Of a stretch of 64,000 nt of DNA, positions 12,601-24,600 are shown piece by piece. Source of the DNA: Patiria pectinifera. Taxonomy: Eukaryota > Echinodermata > Asteroidea > Valvatida > Asterinidae. The stretch is taken from contig CM057149.1 of the NCBI GenBank assembly GCA_029964075.1, forward strand, positions 1,498,465 through 1,562,464. The letters run 5' to 3'. Positions within the stretch are counted from its first letter, which is position 1. Each line of letters starts with the position of its first letter. The notes under the pieces are model-generated. The model ran no database searches, was not told where the DNA came from, and was given only the letters and a program-made list of their open reading frames with translations. Made by a program: the position numbers and the translations under genes.

Positions 12601-15600
12601 CCGCTACTTAATTGGCATATCCAATACTACTGATTTTGCCAAGGTCTTATTATTCAAATAAACACAGCTTTGGACAATAATTGAAAATCGTGTACAAATC
12701 CAATGAGAGCTTTTGCTAAGTTCAAAGGAATGAGGATTATGAGGTACAATGGGTGGTCCACAATTGCCGGTGTTTACACAGCTGTAATCTGTGATCACGT
12801 GCAACATCATCAATGAATCAAGAACAGAAACCGAATCGAGGACTCCTCGGTTGGAAAACGTGTACAAAACCAATGAGAGCTGTTGCTTAAAAGTTAAACT
12901 ACTGTCGTATAATCCTCGCAGCGGATTTAGTTTAGCGTTCTTAAACGCAGGGTTCGAGGTCGAAATACAACTCTTTAATTCGGACAACGACACAGTTCTG
13001 CGATTCAGTGTCTCTTAACGTTTATTGCTGACAACCTTGGCTGATTATAAAACTCGATGGACCTAGAGTCTAATGGTCCTTGACTGAATCTACAGAGGAT
13101 TAACAGACGGTCCATGACGGACCCCTATACATCAAGAAATTATGCAAAACATGGGTTTAAAATACTACTACTACAGTCATTATACAATAGACCACAACAC
13201 ACAGTTCAAAGGTCATAGTACTGGTAACCAAACACAATGAAACAGTACATCAGCTGGTGCTCAATAAATGGAATGGGACAGGTTACATAACACTATTTGG
13301 GGTAGACAGAGATTTGTCCTTGTCCTCAATTCAAGGTATTTAAAGTACCAGGAGCAAAACATTATGTGGTAACTAAGAGCAACACCTACAACTTCTTGGA
13401 GAACAGAATCAAATAAAACACTGTTTTGGCTTGTCAATTTGGCTTGTCAAACATTTATACAAAATCAACTATAAAATTCAATATCTGGGACTTAATTTGT
13501 GAATCAAGGACACAATAAGTCAAGAGCTAACCTGGATATTCTCAGCAGTTAAACTAACACATCTAACACTTAAGCATACTCCAGTTGACTACGAAGCTAT
13601 ATACAAAACAAGAAAAAGGATTATTCTTAAGTAACTAGATTATATATTTCAGAAAACATAAGTACAATTGTTTCATCACTATTGGATTCCAAGATCAAGA
13701 GAATCTTCAATTTGATCATCATAAATGTATGTCGATATGCTTTAGGAGTACAACTACCAGTAGGAAGTTTCTTGAGTTAAGCTTCTTCATTCAATTAAAT
13801 GCATTCAAATTATCACTAAACTTTCAGACCAAAACAGAATTGTAAACTTTCATCCAATGCATGATCAACATTATCAGAGAAAACAACAGTTTGGCAACAA
13901 AGTTTCAAAGTTATAACTCGGAATTACAAAAAGATCACAACTCACCCCAAACTGGCTTCTACATGAAGTGTATCAGACATCAACGTCATTTTACCCCAAA
14001 ATTTCTCTCAAAAATCTAAAACCATTGCCCTCTATCTATGGCATGTTCTTAAAGAAATTAGGAGTGGATTTTGTTTTCTTATAGGGAACTGGGCCTGTGA
14101 CGACATACATGATCGCCAAATTTTGTAGTTTGCTGGCGATTCCCAATACATTTGTACATAACATTTGTTATATTTTTTTTACACAAAAACTGACAATGCC
14201 TGCTCCAAATTGATTTGTGTTATATCATTTGGAAATATATATTGCAATCACCAACGTATATGTTCCGTCGTTCGCCAGATCGCATACAATGTGTGTTTAA
14301 TTTTAACGTTACAATTTGTCTTGTCACTGATCTGCCGATGGTTTATTCAGAGCTATGGACAGATTTTTATGTGCAATTACGGGCATAAAAGGGCAAAACA
14401 GTCAAAGGGAAAGAAGATTTTGTCGGATAGAAGTGACAGCTCATCAGTAACATCCATTTCAGATCTTGAGCTTGATGATTACGATGACACATACGATGGT
14501 TATGACAACACACATGATGATGCTGAGCCATCTGAAAATACATGTATATTCACCCCCTACAACCGGTGACAGTGATTTCTAATGGAAAACTTGTGTTTAT
14601 TATTATTGCCTTTCCTAGTTTGTCAATTGTTTATTCAATGAGACTTGTTACATTACAATGTGGCAGTTGAATTAAATGAGCCATGTTTGTTACAGTCTAA
14701 ATTAATTTAATCCTGTGAGCTATTAATAAAATCCTGCGGGCTAGTTAAACACTTGGTTAACTTGCCTGGTGGGCTAGTTGAAAAAAAGATTAAGGTTGAG
14801 GCCTGGTCTACAGTAAAGTGACAATTTAAGTGAAAGCCTTCTGTAAGTGGGTAAACAATTACACAGCTTATCAAAATTGAAATAATTGGAATAAACTGCT
14901 CGAGCAAGACATGCGGGTGCCGGGCAGCACGGCATGGTACAGCACAATCCTATATTGCATGAAATTTGCATGCAATCCAACTTTTTCACTTCTTTTTTAC
15001 AGCAGTCAAAAGTAACCATGTGCAAATGACAGGAGAAAGGGTAAACATGGTAAAGCTGTGTGTTATAAAAAAAAAAATCACTCACAGGCATACACATGTA
15101 TCTATTTATAAGAAGAAACTGAATCTTTTTCTTGTAATCCAACAATTTCTAATACTTCTGTCCTTCTCTAAACCAATCCTACCAGTTTTGTCTTTAAAGT
15201 TGTTGGTACAACCAGCAGAAAATCACCAGGCATAAGCCGGCCCTATGTACATGTGTACATGTGCTCATAAACCAAGTGGCTGTTCTCTTGCTTGTTTTAC
15301 CCAGGGTATTGTATAACAGGTTGTAAAACCATCCCCATGGCTAACCAGACCAAATACCCCAGGCATTCATCAACTTGTGGCTCAGGTTCCTGGGACTACC
15401 ACAGCAGCAGCTTTTCCACTTAAATTACACTGGGGTTGCTTGATGATGCTATGGCACTATCTAAAAAGTATAAGTGGCACCTGGAAGGAACCCACGAGAA
15501 TGAGCCTTCAATTAATTTGTGTTGGTATTTCCTTTTACAGGTTCACCTTATTTGTCTCATTGCCAGTGCTTTACACAACAATAAGACATGTAACGATGCA

Positions 15601-18600
15601 GAGTTGCAGGCAAGGGCACTCTCACAAGTACCAATCCACCTCGTGCTTGGTGCTTCATCTGCTGGTTCTTGTACCTTCGATCTTAGTTGGTTTTCAGTAT
15701 TCATAAAATGGTAAGTACCGGTACAATGCTGCCATCCATAGTTTCAAATTGAATTGGGGAAGTCAGAACTAGACCAACTTGGACCCAGGCCACTTTGGAC
15801 TTGATCATGATTTAATACCACTGTCTGTGGGGGAATGGTTTGTATCACCACCAACCACCTTAGGGGCTCCACTCCTGATTTTTCTGTAGGTGTTTACTCC
15901 CTTAACCTTTACCATTCCTAGGGCTATCCACAAGGCAGCGGCTGAATGAGCTTGACCAACCTGGGTTCATGATCAGAGTTTTCCCTCTCCTAGGCAGCAT
16001 GCCTACCCACACCTATGAGTTCTACCTACTAGGGTTTGATCACAAACCCTAGGTAAAAGGTGTAGGGGATGAACCTGTGTTCCTGCGAACACTTTACCTT
16101 TTACTTTTTAGGTTTTTTTTATTTTAACTTCATAATAAACATGTATCCTCTCTGAACTAACTTAGTATTCAATTCCCCTTTCTGGACTGATGATGTCATC
16201 AAACCAGAGATAATTTGCATGTGTATATAAAATATATACTGAAATTTATCATACCTCAACATATGCATTTGTTTTTAAATAAAATAATGATTTGGTTGTA
16301 CTGGAATGGTTAACTTGGTGATTCTTAGTTCTGACACAAAAATAGTCTTTAGTTAACAGGGCAGTGTGTAATAAAATTGTTATCTGCCTGACCACTCTGC
16401 ATTTGTAACTAACTCAACAAACACAAACCTTTAGCTCCTATTTTTGTTGGCGCATCCTGCTTTGTGAATTAATCTGCTGTTGAGTCATTATTTTAGTCAA
16501 AGTGTACTTTAAGATCCCGCACACCTACGGTAGTCTATGAGAGCACATGCAAGTGACAGTTACAATATTGGATGTCATTTTGCATGTGGTGCTAGTCGTC
16601 AGGGCCTGGTGTGTGACGCCTTGGGGTGATTTGATAAATCGTTCAGCCCCTCTTGGTCACAGAGGCAAGGGGCACTACCACAACCATCAGCTGCATCTAC
16701 TACATGTACATTGACAACATCATCTTTGCCACTTCTGGAGCCATAGAAGATGTTCAAGACTTCATCAACTTTGCTGACGGCTTCCAACCTGCCCTACGCT
16801 TCACCTCAGACTTCATCTATCCATATTTATCCATATCTATCCATCCATATCCATCCATATCCATCCATATCCATCTATATATATCCATCTATATCCATCC
16901 ATATCCATCCATATCTATCCATCTATATCCATCCATATCCATCCACATCCATCCATATCCATCCATATCCATCCATATCCATCCATATCTATCCATATCT
17001 ATCCATCCATATCTATCCATCTATATCTATCCATCTATATCTATCCATCTATATCTATATCTATTCATCTATATCTATCCATCTATATCTATCCATCTAT
17101 ATCTATCCATCTATATCTATCCATCTATATCTATCTATGGAGTCCCACAGTTGCCTCCACTACAAATCTTCCCACCCACGGCAAGAACTCAATTCCATAC
17201 AGCTTGTTCCTCCGTTTTTGATGTCTCTGCAGTAATGATGAAGAATTTTGACATCACGGCCATGTGATGGAAGAATTCTTTCTTCGCTGTGGCTACCCAT
17301 GCACCGTCACCAGTTCTCCATTCAGACAAGTGTCTGCTCTCAGCAACAAGACTGCTATGTCCCACACCCAACTCGGCATTAAGGACCGCATCCCGCTTGT
17401 CCTCGTGTACCATCCACTTAATTTACCAGTTCACAACGTTATCCTGAGACGTTTCAAGATGCTTCAAGAGGACCCTGGTACCCATGAAATCTTCGGTGAG
17501 TCTTCAACTCCATTGTGCTCCTTCAGAATGGACAAATCCATCAATGAAAGCATATAGTCACTGTTCAAGACTCCAGAGCTCCAGGCGTAGCCCCCACACT
17601 ACTACCCCCTGCCATTGGCTCAGTTGTCACACTTGCCGATACATCAATAACTGTAGTACTGTACAGTAGTCACCATCCCCTATGGTAACTTCAACATCTG
17701 GGATAACTTCAAGTGTACCACATCCAACTTGATTTACTGTTTAATGTGGGCCAAATGTAGTAAACTCTCAAACTGTCTGGCTGACCGCTTCACTGAACAC
17801 CTGCTCAGTATTCAGCTCAAGCAACCTGGTCTGGCAGCTTCCCAGGACTTCTCTGCATACTACCGGCCCATTTGTTTTTCACCAATTTTCACTTTTCATT
17901 TTTATTTTATTTCATTTCAGATAAATTTATTTTATGTCAACATCATTGAAAAATGTGATAACAGTGTTCATCATACACTGCATCTTGTTTAAAAGAATTT
18001 TTGTCGTCTATATAGGCCGTCAGCTGAAGGCTGTATTGTTCAAGTTCGACTTAAAGATTTTAGGCAACCTGATTTTTGGTTTGTACTTAGCTTTGACCAT
18101 GCTGAACACACCCTAGACTCTCTTAACTCAAAAGTTGCATTCTCACCCCGAAATTTGGCCCTGAATATTCCCAATATTTGAGCCCCGTCAGTGTATGAGA
18201 TAAACAACAGCCTCAAGCTCATGCTCCGGGTCATTGCGGCGCTGTGCATACTACTTTACGTCTTACGTCAGGAATTCATTTCTGCACACAAGGTTGTAAA
18301 CATGTCAGCGCCCATGACGCGGTGGCTGTGTGTGGCGTGTTATTGACTTAAAAAAAGCAGGATTGACAGTGAAACGATAGCCAGATGGAGCAAATTTGTC
18401 TGTTATTGACAGAAATGGAAGGAACTGGAGGGAAGTGACAAGGAGATATACATTTATAGCCCAAGCTGCTAAAAATGAAGCGATTTTGGCAAGAAATTCC
18501 TCGGTCGTGTCAGTGGACTGGGGTGTGTTGTATGCATCAGCGATCAGAAATGATGTGGACAAAATATCATAGAGGTAAGTCGGCATGGTTGGATAGGTTT

Positions 18601-21600
18601 CACCTACTATTTAATACTCTGTCTTCGGAATGTCCACCATAATGTAAGTTTTGTAGACTACTGCATTTCAGCTGGAAAAAAAAAAGCTTAAACCACAGTC
18701 TGAGTTATATTTTTAATAATACTCTACAAATTGCCTTTTTTAACATTTGAATGTATGTTAAAAAAGGCTTCGCCAGACATTGTCACATCCTAGTTATTCA
18801 GAAAACCACAGGTCACTTGATTTAAAAAAATATATCTCATTATGTACAGTCATAGTACAGTTAACTGACCCTTCAGTCCTAGCATCATGAGCATGGAGCA
18901 AGTTTTAAGGGACACTGCAATGGCTAACTAAACTTGGGGAGAACCATCATTCATCTTGAACCATATTAAATCAATATGTACAAAGCGTGTGATTGTATTT
19001 CAGTCATTCAAGTGACCAGAATATTTTCACAGGCAGCAATAATGACTCTGATTCTGTCAGCCTGCATTGTGTTCACTGTCTTGAACAAACTAGTCCAGCA
19101 AGTAACAGGAGTTACATGTAAACAAATGTATAAAAAAGTAGCTTTAATTCAATGATGGCTTCGATATAACTTCAGTGCAACTGCAAGTATAATATTAAAG
19201 TTTTTTTTTCAAATAAATGTCATGAATGTGAAAGCATTTTTGTGTTTTGCCCACTGTCCAGCTTAATTGTGTAGTATATCAGCGAATTGATGTAATGCAT
19301 CTTTAAGAGCATTTACAGCCAAAACGTGCATGTATGGCACCTGGGGGGGGGGGTAACCAGATTCGGATTCAGCACCCTCAAATTTTCTTAAATCAGCTGT
19401 TTGCAAGTTGCCTAAAAATTTGAAGTGGAAAGTCATTTTCTAGGCCTCCTAGGATTTTCAGCTGACGGCCTAATAGCAATAATACTTTTGTCATCCACCA
19501 GTGCTACGCAGCATCTTCAATTCACATTACCTGCATGGCCATATATGCAACCAAGTTTGTCCAGTGAGACACAGGATTTTTAACACCATGCCCATCTTCA
19601 CACATGGTCTTCTTTCTCGAATGACCCACATCAGTATATGAAGGACCCAAATGTTGGAGTCATTACAACTCTGGGATTACAACCAATTCTCCGCAGGCTG
19701 CTGGTCTCGTATTAAAGAACATTCTTTGGCCACCCTGTCTGTTCCAATGCAGGGAGTCCCATGGTATGTAGGTTGTTTAGATGGACTTAGGACAGGATAC
19801 GAGAATTTATCCTGGTAAGACTGGCTTAATCATAGAGCTATATTAAAGATATAGTCCATCATTTGTAATTTGTGCTTTTTGTTTGTTGGAAGCAACAAAA
19901 GTGCTCAAAATCTAAAGAAGGGCACTGAACAACTAACCTGATGAAGTTTCAGCTCAGCTTCAACTGTATATTCTGAGAAAAACAGCAGTCTTGGATCTTA
20001 ATTTCAAATCAAAAGTTGCTGAATCATGTTTTGAATTGGGCCTGAATTCAGTGTCTGAGACACGTTCTCACTGAGCCGATTGCAGCTACGTGATGTCACG
20101 CACTGATCTGACGAATTATAGCAACCGCGCGCGCACGTGTGTGTCGTGCTAATGCTTGCGCACGCTTCACCGAATAACAAAACGAACTACTAATTTAAAT
20201 TTCCTACGATCAATGCGTCTTTAAGAAGCACCATTGGAAAGGCCTTCTTTCGTTAATTACTTCAAAATGATAGCTTGCCAGAAAGAATAATTTCACAGGG
20301 AGTTTAGTGGCCCCTTACTATCTTTCAACCAAGTATGTTTTTCAACAAACGTTATGCCAGATACTTTTCAGATAGCTGCAAATGATGGACGATAGCTTTA
20401 AATTACTAGTGCGCTATAACTCGATGTACAAAGAGATGCCTGATGGGCACATCCATGTTTGTACACAAACCTAGAAATATTGTACGTATTTTGTACGTCT
20501 ATTTGCATATCTGCGTTTTTATTCCATACCGGTGCGTCATCGAAGCCGATACGCCCAAAACCGAAATGCACGATCAGCAAATGAGCATTTCATTTTGCTC
20601 TACACAAACAGTGCAACGCATGTGCGTATTTGCTGCAGATGCTTTCTGCTGTGACGTTTTTTGAACTGTTATGACACGCTTAACTTGTTTGCGTATGTTC
20701 TACTTGCATGTTGCATGTTGCATGTAGAAAACACTTTTAAAATTCAGTCCATCTAATTTCATTATGTTCTACAAACATGCACATGAATTCAAAATGTCTG
20801 CTCCCAGGACGGCTTCAAAGCGTCTTTGCGCGCAAGAATGAGAAGTTAGCACTCTACTAATTTAATATAGCTCTATGGGCTTAATATAGTCAATCATCCA
20901 GGTACGTGAGAGTTTATCTGACTGTGATGTAAAATGCTGCTAGAAGCTTGATGCTCCTTGTGAAAACCTGAGGGGCTGTTGAGAGGCCAGTGGGTAGGCA
21001 TCAAATCTGAAATAATGTTACCTGGTTCACAAACTGATGAAGGTACTTCTGGTGATCTGCATGGATGGAGGTTGCCCACCAGCCGAACATTCAGAGCCTG
21101 GATGACAGTAGACAGACTTTCCAACCAGAAGTGTTTTGGTTTGATGTACCTGCTGAGAGGATGTAATTTGTTTGAGGTTTGCTGGTAAATTCCAGAAGGT
21201 AAGATAAGGAAAGTGTCTGGAGGTCCCATCTGTATGAGGTCATGGAGAACCATCTCAGATGAAATTTCTACAAACAACCATGCACCTGCTTAACCGAGGC
21301 AGGGTATGGAGACGCTGTTGTCATTATAAGCCCCTTTTATAGTTTGTTATCCATGTCACTAAGTGGAATGGATAATCTGGATTATTTCGGGACTGTTGAG
21401 GTGAACCTACATGTAGATTGGCTGTAAGGGACCGGGGTGTCTGCTTAGGGACCCTGCCTGTCATAGACAATTAAAGGCATTGCAGTAAACACTGGTAAAA
21501 ATCTAGCATGTCTTTGCCTTTCCTGCTTGGCCTTCTATATCATGGATTCATTGAATCTATTGTTGAAAAGATCCTACCTAGAGGAAGCGCAATCAACCGA

Positions 21601-24600
21601 TCCTGACAACCCACTGATGGGAGAGACAAGTTGTTTAAGTCGAGGGAGTGCTGTTACATCGAAGTACATATGTGCTAGCAAGAAAGCGAATTCATAAAGA
21701 CTAGTGCCAGGGCAGTTGCCCCCCCCCCTCAAATTAAACATACCAGGAGACTCTTGTAAGATGTGAAGTTTTTATTTATTTTATATAATTTGTGTTATTT
21801 TACCAGAGTAGCCCCATCAGTTGTCAATGAACTGTTCTCCCTGGGGGCCCTGGAAGGAGTTGATTTTGTTAAAAATCAAGAGCTGGTTATAAAGAGAAAA
21901 CACTTTTTAATGGGTCATTTGCCAACAATTTGCTTGTTGCACTTAGTGAAGACTAGCCAGCCTTGACACCATGTTAGCAGAAGAGTGAGCATGGTGTTTC
22001 CTCATGCTACATGGACTACTTCTTACACCATTGCAAATATCTAAGCAATGTATGAATTGGATTTCGAAAACCTTTTGCCTGGTTTGAAGAACCAAGACAA
22101 ACAAATTTGCACAAAAAGAGCCTTTAATTCGCAAGTGTATGGTATGCATTTTAATTAGAAAATGTCTCTTTTCTTATTTTAGGTTCAGGGCATCATATTG
22201 TGTAGTCAAGACTGCATCTAGAGAACCAGCAAAATCAGTAGATGAAGTCCTTCATCAATGCATAGAGGAAATGTCAGTTTCTAAAGAAAGCGACAAGGCC
22301 CTTGTACGTAAGCAAAGATGTTAATGCTTTTTTGTCATTCTTTTTGATGTGTTCCTTTTTATGTTAACTTAAGTATAAGCATTTGTAATGTCAAGATTAA
22401 CAGCCACTCTTGAAAACAGTTCGAAAACTGTATTAAATCTTAAAATACACTGGAATGCATATCTACCAGAAAAATACCTTTTTGGATGCATATAATACAA
22501 GCCAGTGGCAGAGTCCCCCCCCCCCCCCCCCCCCCCGGCGGATTTTTTCACAACATTTTTTGTTCAGCAATTATTTCAGTAAATGGTTAGAGAGTTCTGA
22601 CATCAATCCCAACAAAGTAAACCCGCTAAAATACCATTAGAATGTGCCGTGGAAATGGGTATGTAATGTGCATAATAATCTGCGTAATAATGGTCATTTT
22701 TGAAGAGCGCCCAGATTCTGATAAATTTAGACAGATTTAGGCAGTATTCCTGATTTGTATTTAATACATGCCGAAAGTTTTTAAAAAATCCCAGCATGAC
22801 TCTTCGTCTTTATTACAGAAATATATTTGATACTACTGCAGTTTCAGACGTACTTGTGGATATTTGCGGAGTGAGTGAATACCACAGTGCAGTCACACTG
22901 TCACCCTACCCAGTACCCATACTGCCAAGCTGCATGCCATCCATTCCCGTCTCGCTACCCTCCTCCTTTTAGCAGATTAAAGTTAACCCTAAATTTAAAA
23001 ACTTATTGAAAAGCCCTTTTTACCAAAATCACCGACATTTTACGTGTATGTAAATGTTGAATAAAAAACAATGAAACCACACTTTCAGAATTTCAAAGTT
23101 TCTGTAATTGTGAGAGTAAATTTTGAGGGCAAAATGACAGACTGAGCTGAGGTCAGAGTTTCAGACTTTTTTCTAAGTCACCTCACCGAAATTACTTTGT
23201 AAGCCATGGTTATGCTATCTCTGGATAGAAGGAGATATAAATACTATGTGTTCACTATTAATAACAACGGATAATAAGAATTAAATCTCTTAATTAAATT
23301 ATCAACAAATAAAATAACTGGCCTCACCACCTCAGCAAAATCATCTCTCCAGTTTAAAACTTAAATAAAACTGTAAAAACCGTTCTTGGTCGTGTGCCCC
23401 TTTTTATAACAATTATGCCACACCCTTGAAAAGATCAAACAAAAATACCAACTTAGTTTTTGTTTGGACTCGGTACAGAAAATTCAGATGTTTCTGTGAT
23501 GTCTTCTCAAGGGATCGAATTATAAGACAAACCAAGTCATGTTTGAACATGACTTGGTTTGTGTGCTGAGGTCATGTTGTGTCAGAAATTATAGTTATAA
23601 TGTACCTTTTTTATCTAGATTTGTTTGACAACTACGAGAGCACTTGGTCTCCAAGCTCGCTTGATCAAATCTCTCCAACCAATCCCTGTGAAGTATAACA
23701 TGCTGAGAAAGGTGAGTGGGTTAAGAATGCAAGTACATGTAATTTGCTAAACTTCAAAATGAACATTTGGCATTTTTCTAGATATTGATGGAAAATAATA
23801 GGCTTGTGAAACCTCTGTCACTCACTGAAGTTTATGTGTGGCCACTGCTGCCGATGGAGAGAATTTGTCCCCAACCTACGTAGATGTAGCTAGATGTAGT
23901 AGTAGAAACATTTATTTCAATGTTGCCATTTCCACACAATAAAATGTTACAATGCCGTGTAAACATATTATACAGAGCAAAATGCAATGAATTAGGTAAT
24001 TGTGTATAATGTACATGGATCAATACTAGAACAAATTTACAAAATTTAGGTATAAGGTGAAGCGTCATGCTTTTGTACCCTAACCTATCATCAGACAAGT
24101 GGACATGACCGAGAAAAACAGACAGTGACAAAGGACAAAATGGACAACAGTCAGACACGCAAAGACACAACCTAGAAAAACACAAACTGGTATGAGACGA
24201 GGGCATATATCTAGATCCATAAATTATAACTAGTTATTCGAATAAACGTAAAAAAACCAAAAACTTGAAAATAATACTTTCTTCATCCGTGTTACATTTC
24301 TTTGTTTTTTTTTTTACCTCATGTGCATGCAACAAAATTAAGCAAAATGATCAAACTGACAACTGATTCCCCTTGCCAGAGTGAACATTGGGATCCGCCG
24401 TGAGCAAACCCTGCTCTTTAATGTGCATGATCTAATGTATCCAAATGGAGTCAAAGCATAACTACACCACAGTCTATCTTTCATCTTAACAATCTTCACG
24501 GGCAGATATATATTCTATTGAATTTGTTGCTCAAATGAAAAGAAGTTTTTTTATTGTATTTTGTTTTATTTTATTTTATTTTGTCTCATCATCATTTTTA

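Larger units (their letters stand above)
11707..15540 (+). other. XPC intron, about 3.8 kb
   Basis: A 14-bp inverted repeat lies at about 12420-12485. A short direct repeat (TACAAA then CCAATGAGAGCT) lies near 12690 and 12859. An unexplained 134-codon open frame occupies 14165-14569. Otherwise I see AT-rich DNA without exons. Confidence 0.55.
15711..22182 (+). other. XPC intron, about 6.5 kb
   Basis: This intron holds the Penelope-like element (16650-17870) and two inverted-repeat DNA elements (18013-19472 and 19831-20877). I recognise no further exon. Region 20878-22182 shows no repeat boundary or exon that I can support. Confidence 0.6.
22304..23618 (+). other. XPC intron, 1.3 kb
   Basis: It contains a run of 22 cytosines at 22515-22536 and a perfect 36-base hairpin at 23527-23562. 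No exon or transposon boundary is seen. Confidence 0.6.

Noticed and set aside
16653..17267. 204-codon Ile/Ser/His/Pro repeat protein
   Set aside because: Most of it is the ATCC/ATCT microsatellite; only the first 50 codons are real, and these belong to the Penelope-like reverse transcriptase.
18305..18586. 93-codon minus-strand frame as a possible transposase piece
   Set aside because: No catalytic or DNA-binding motif is visible; it lies inside a non-coding inverted-repeat element.
23832..24206. 124-codon minus-strand Cys-rich frame
   Set aside because: No domain or signal typical of a gene, and the DNA resembles a reversed retroposon tail (AATAAAATGTTACAATG region).
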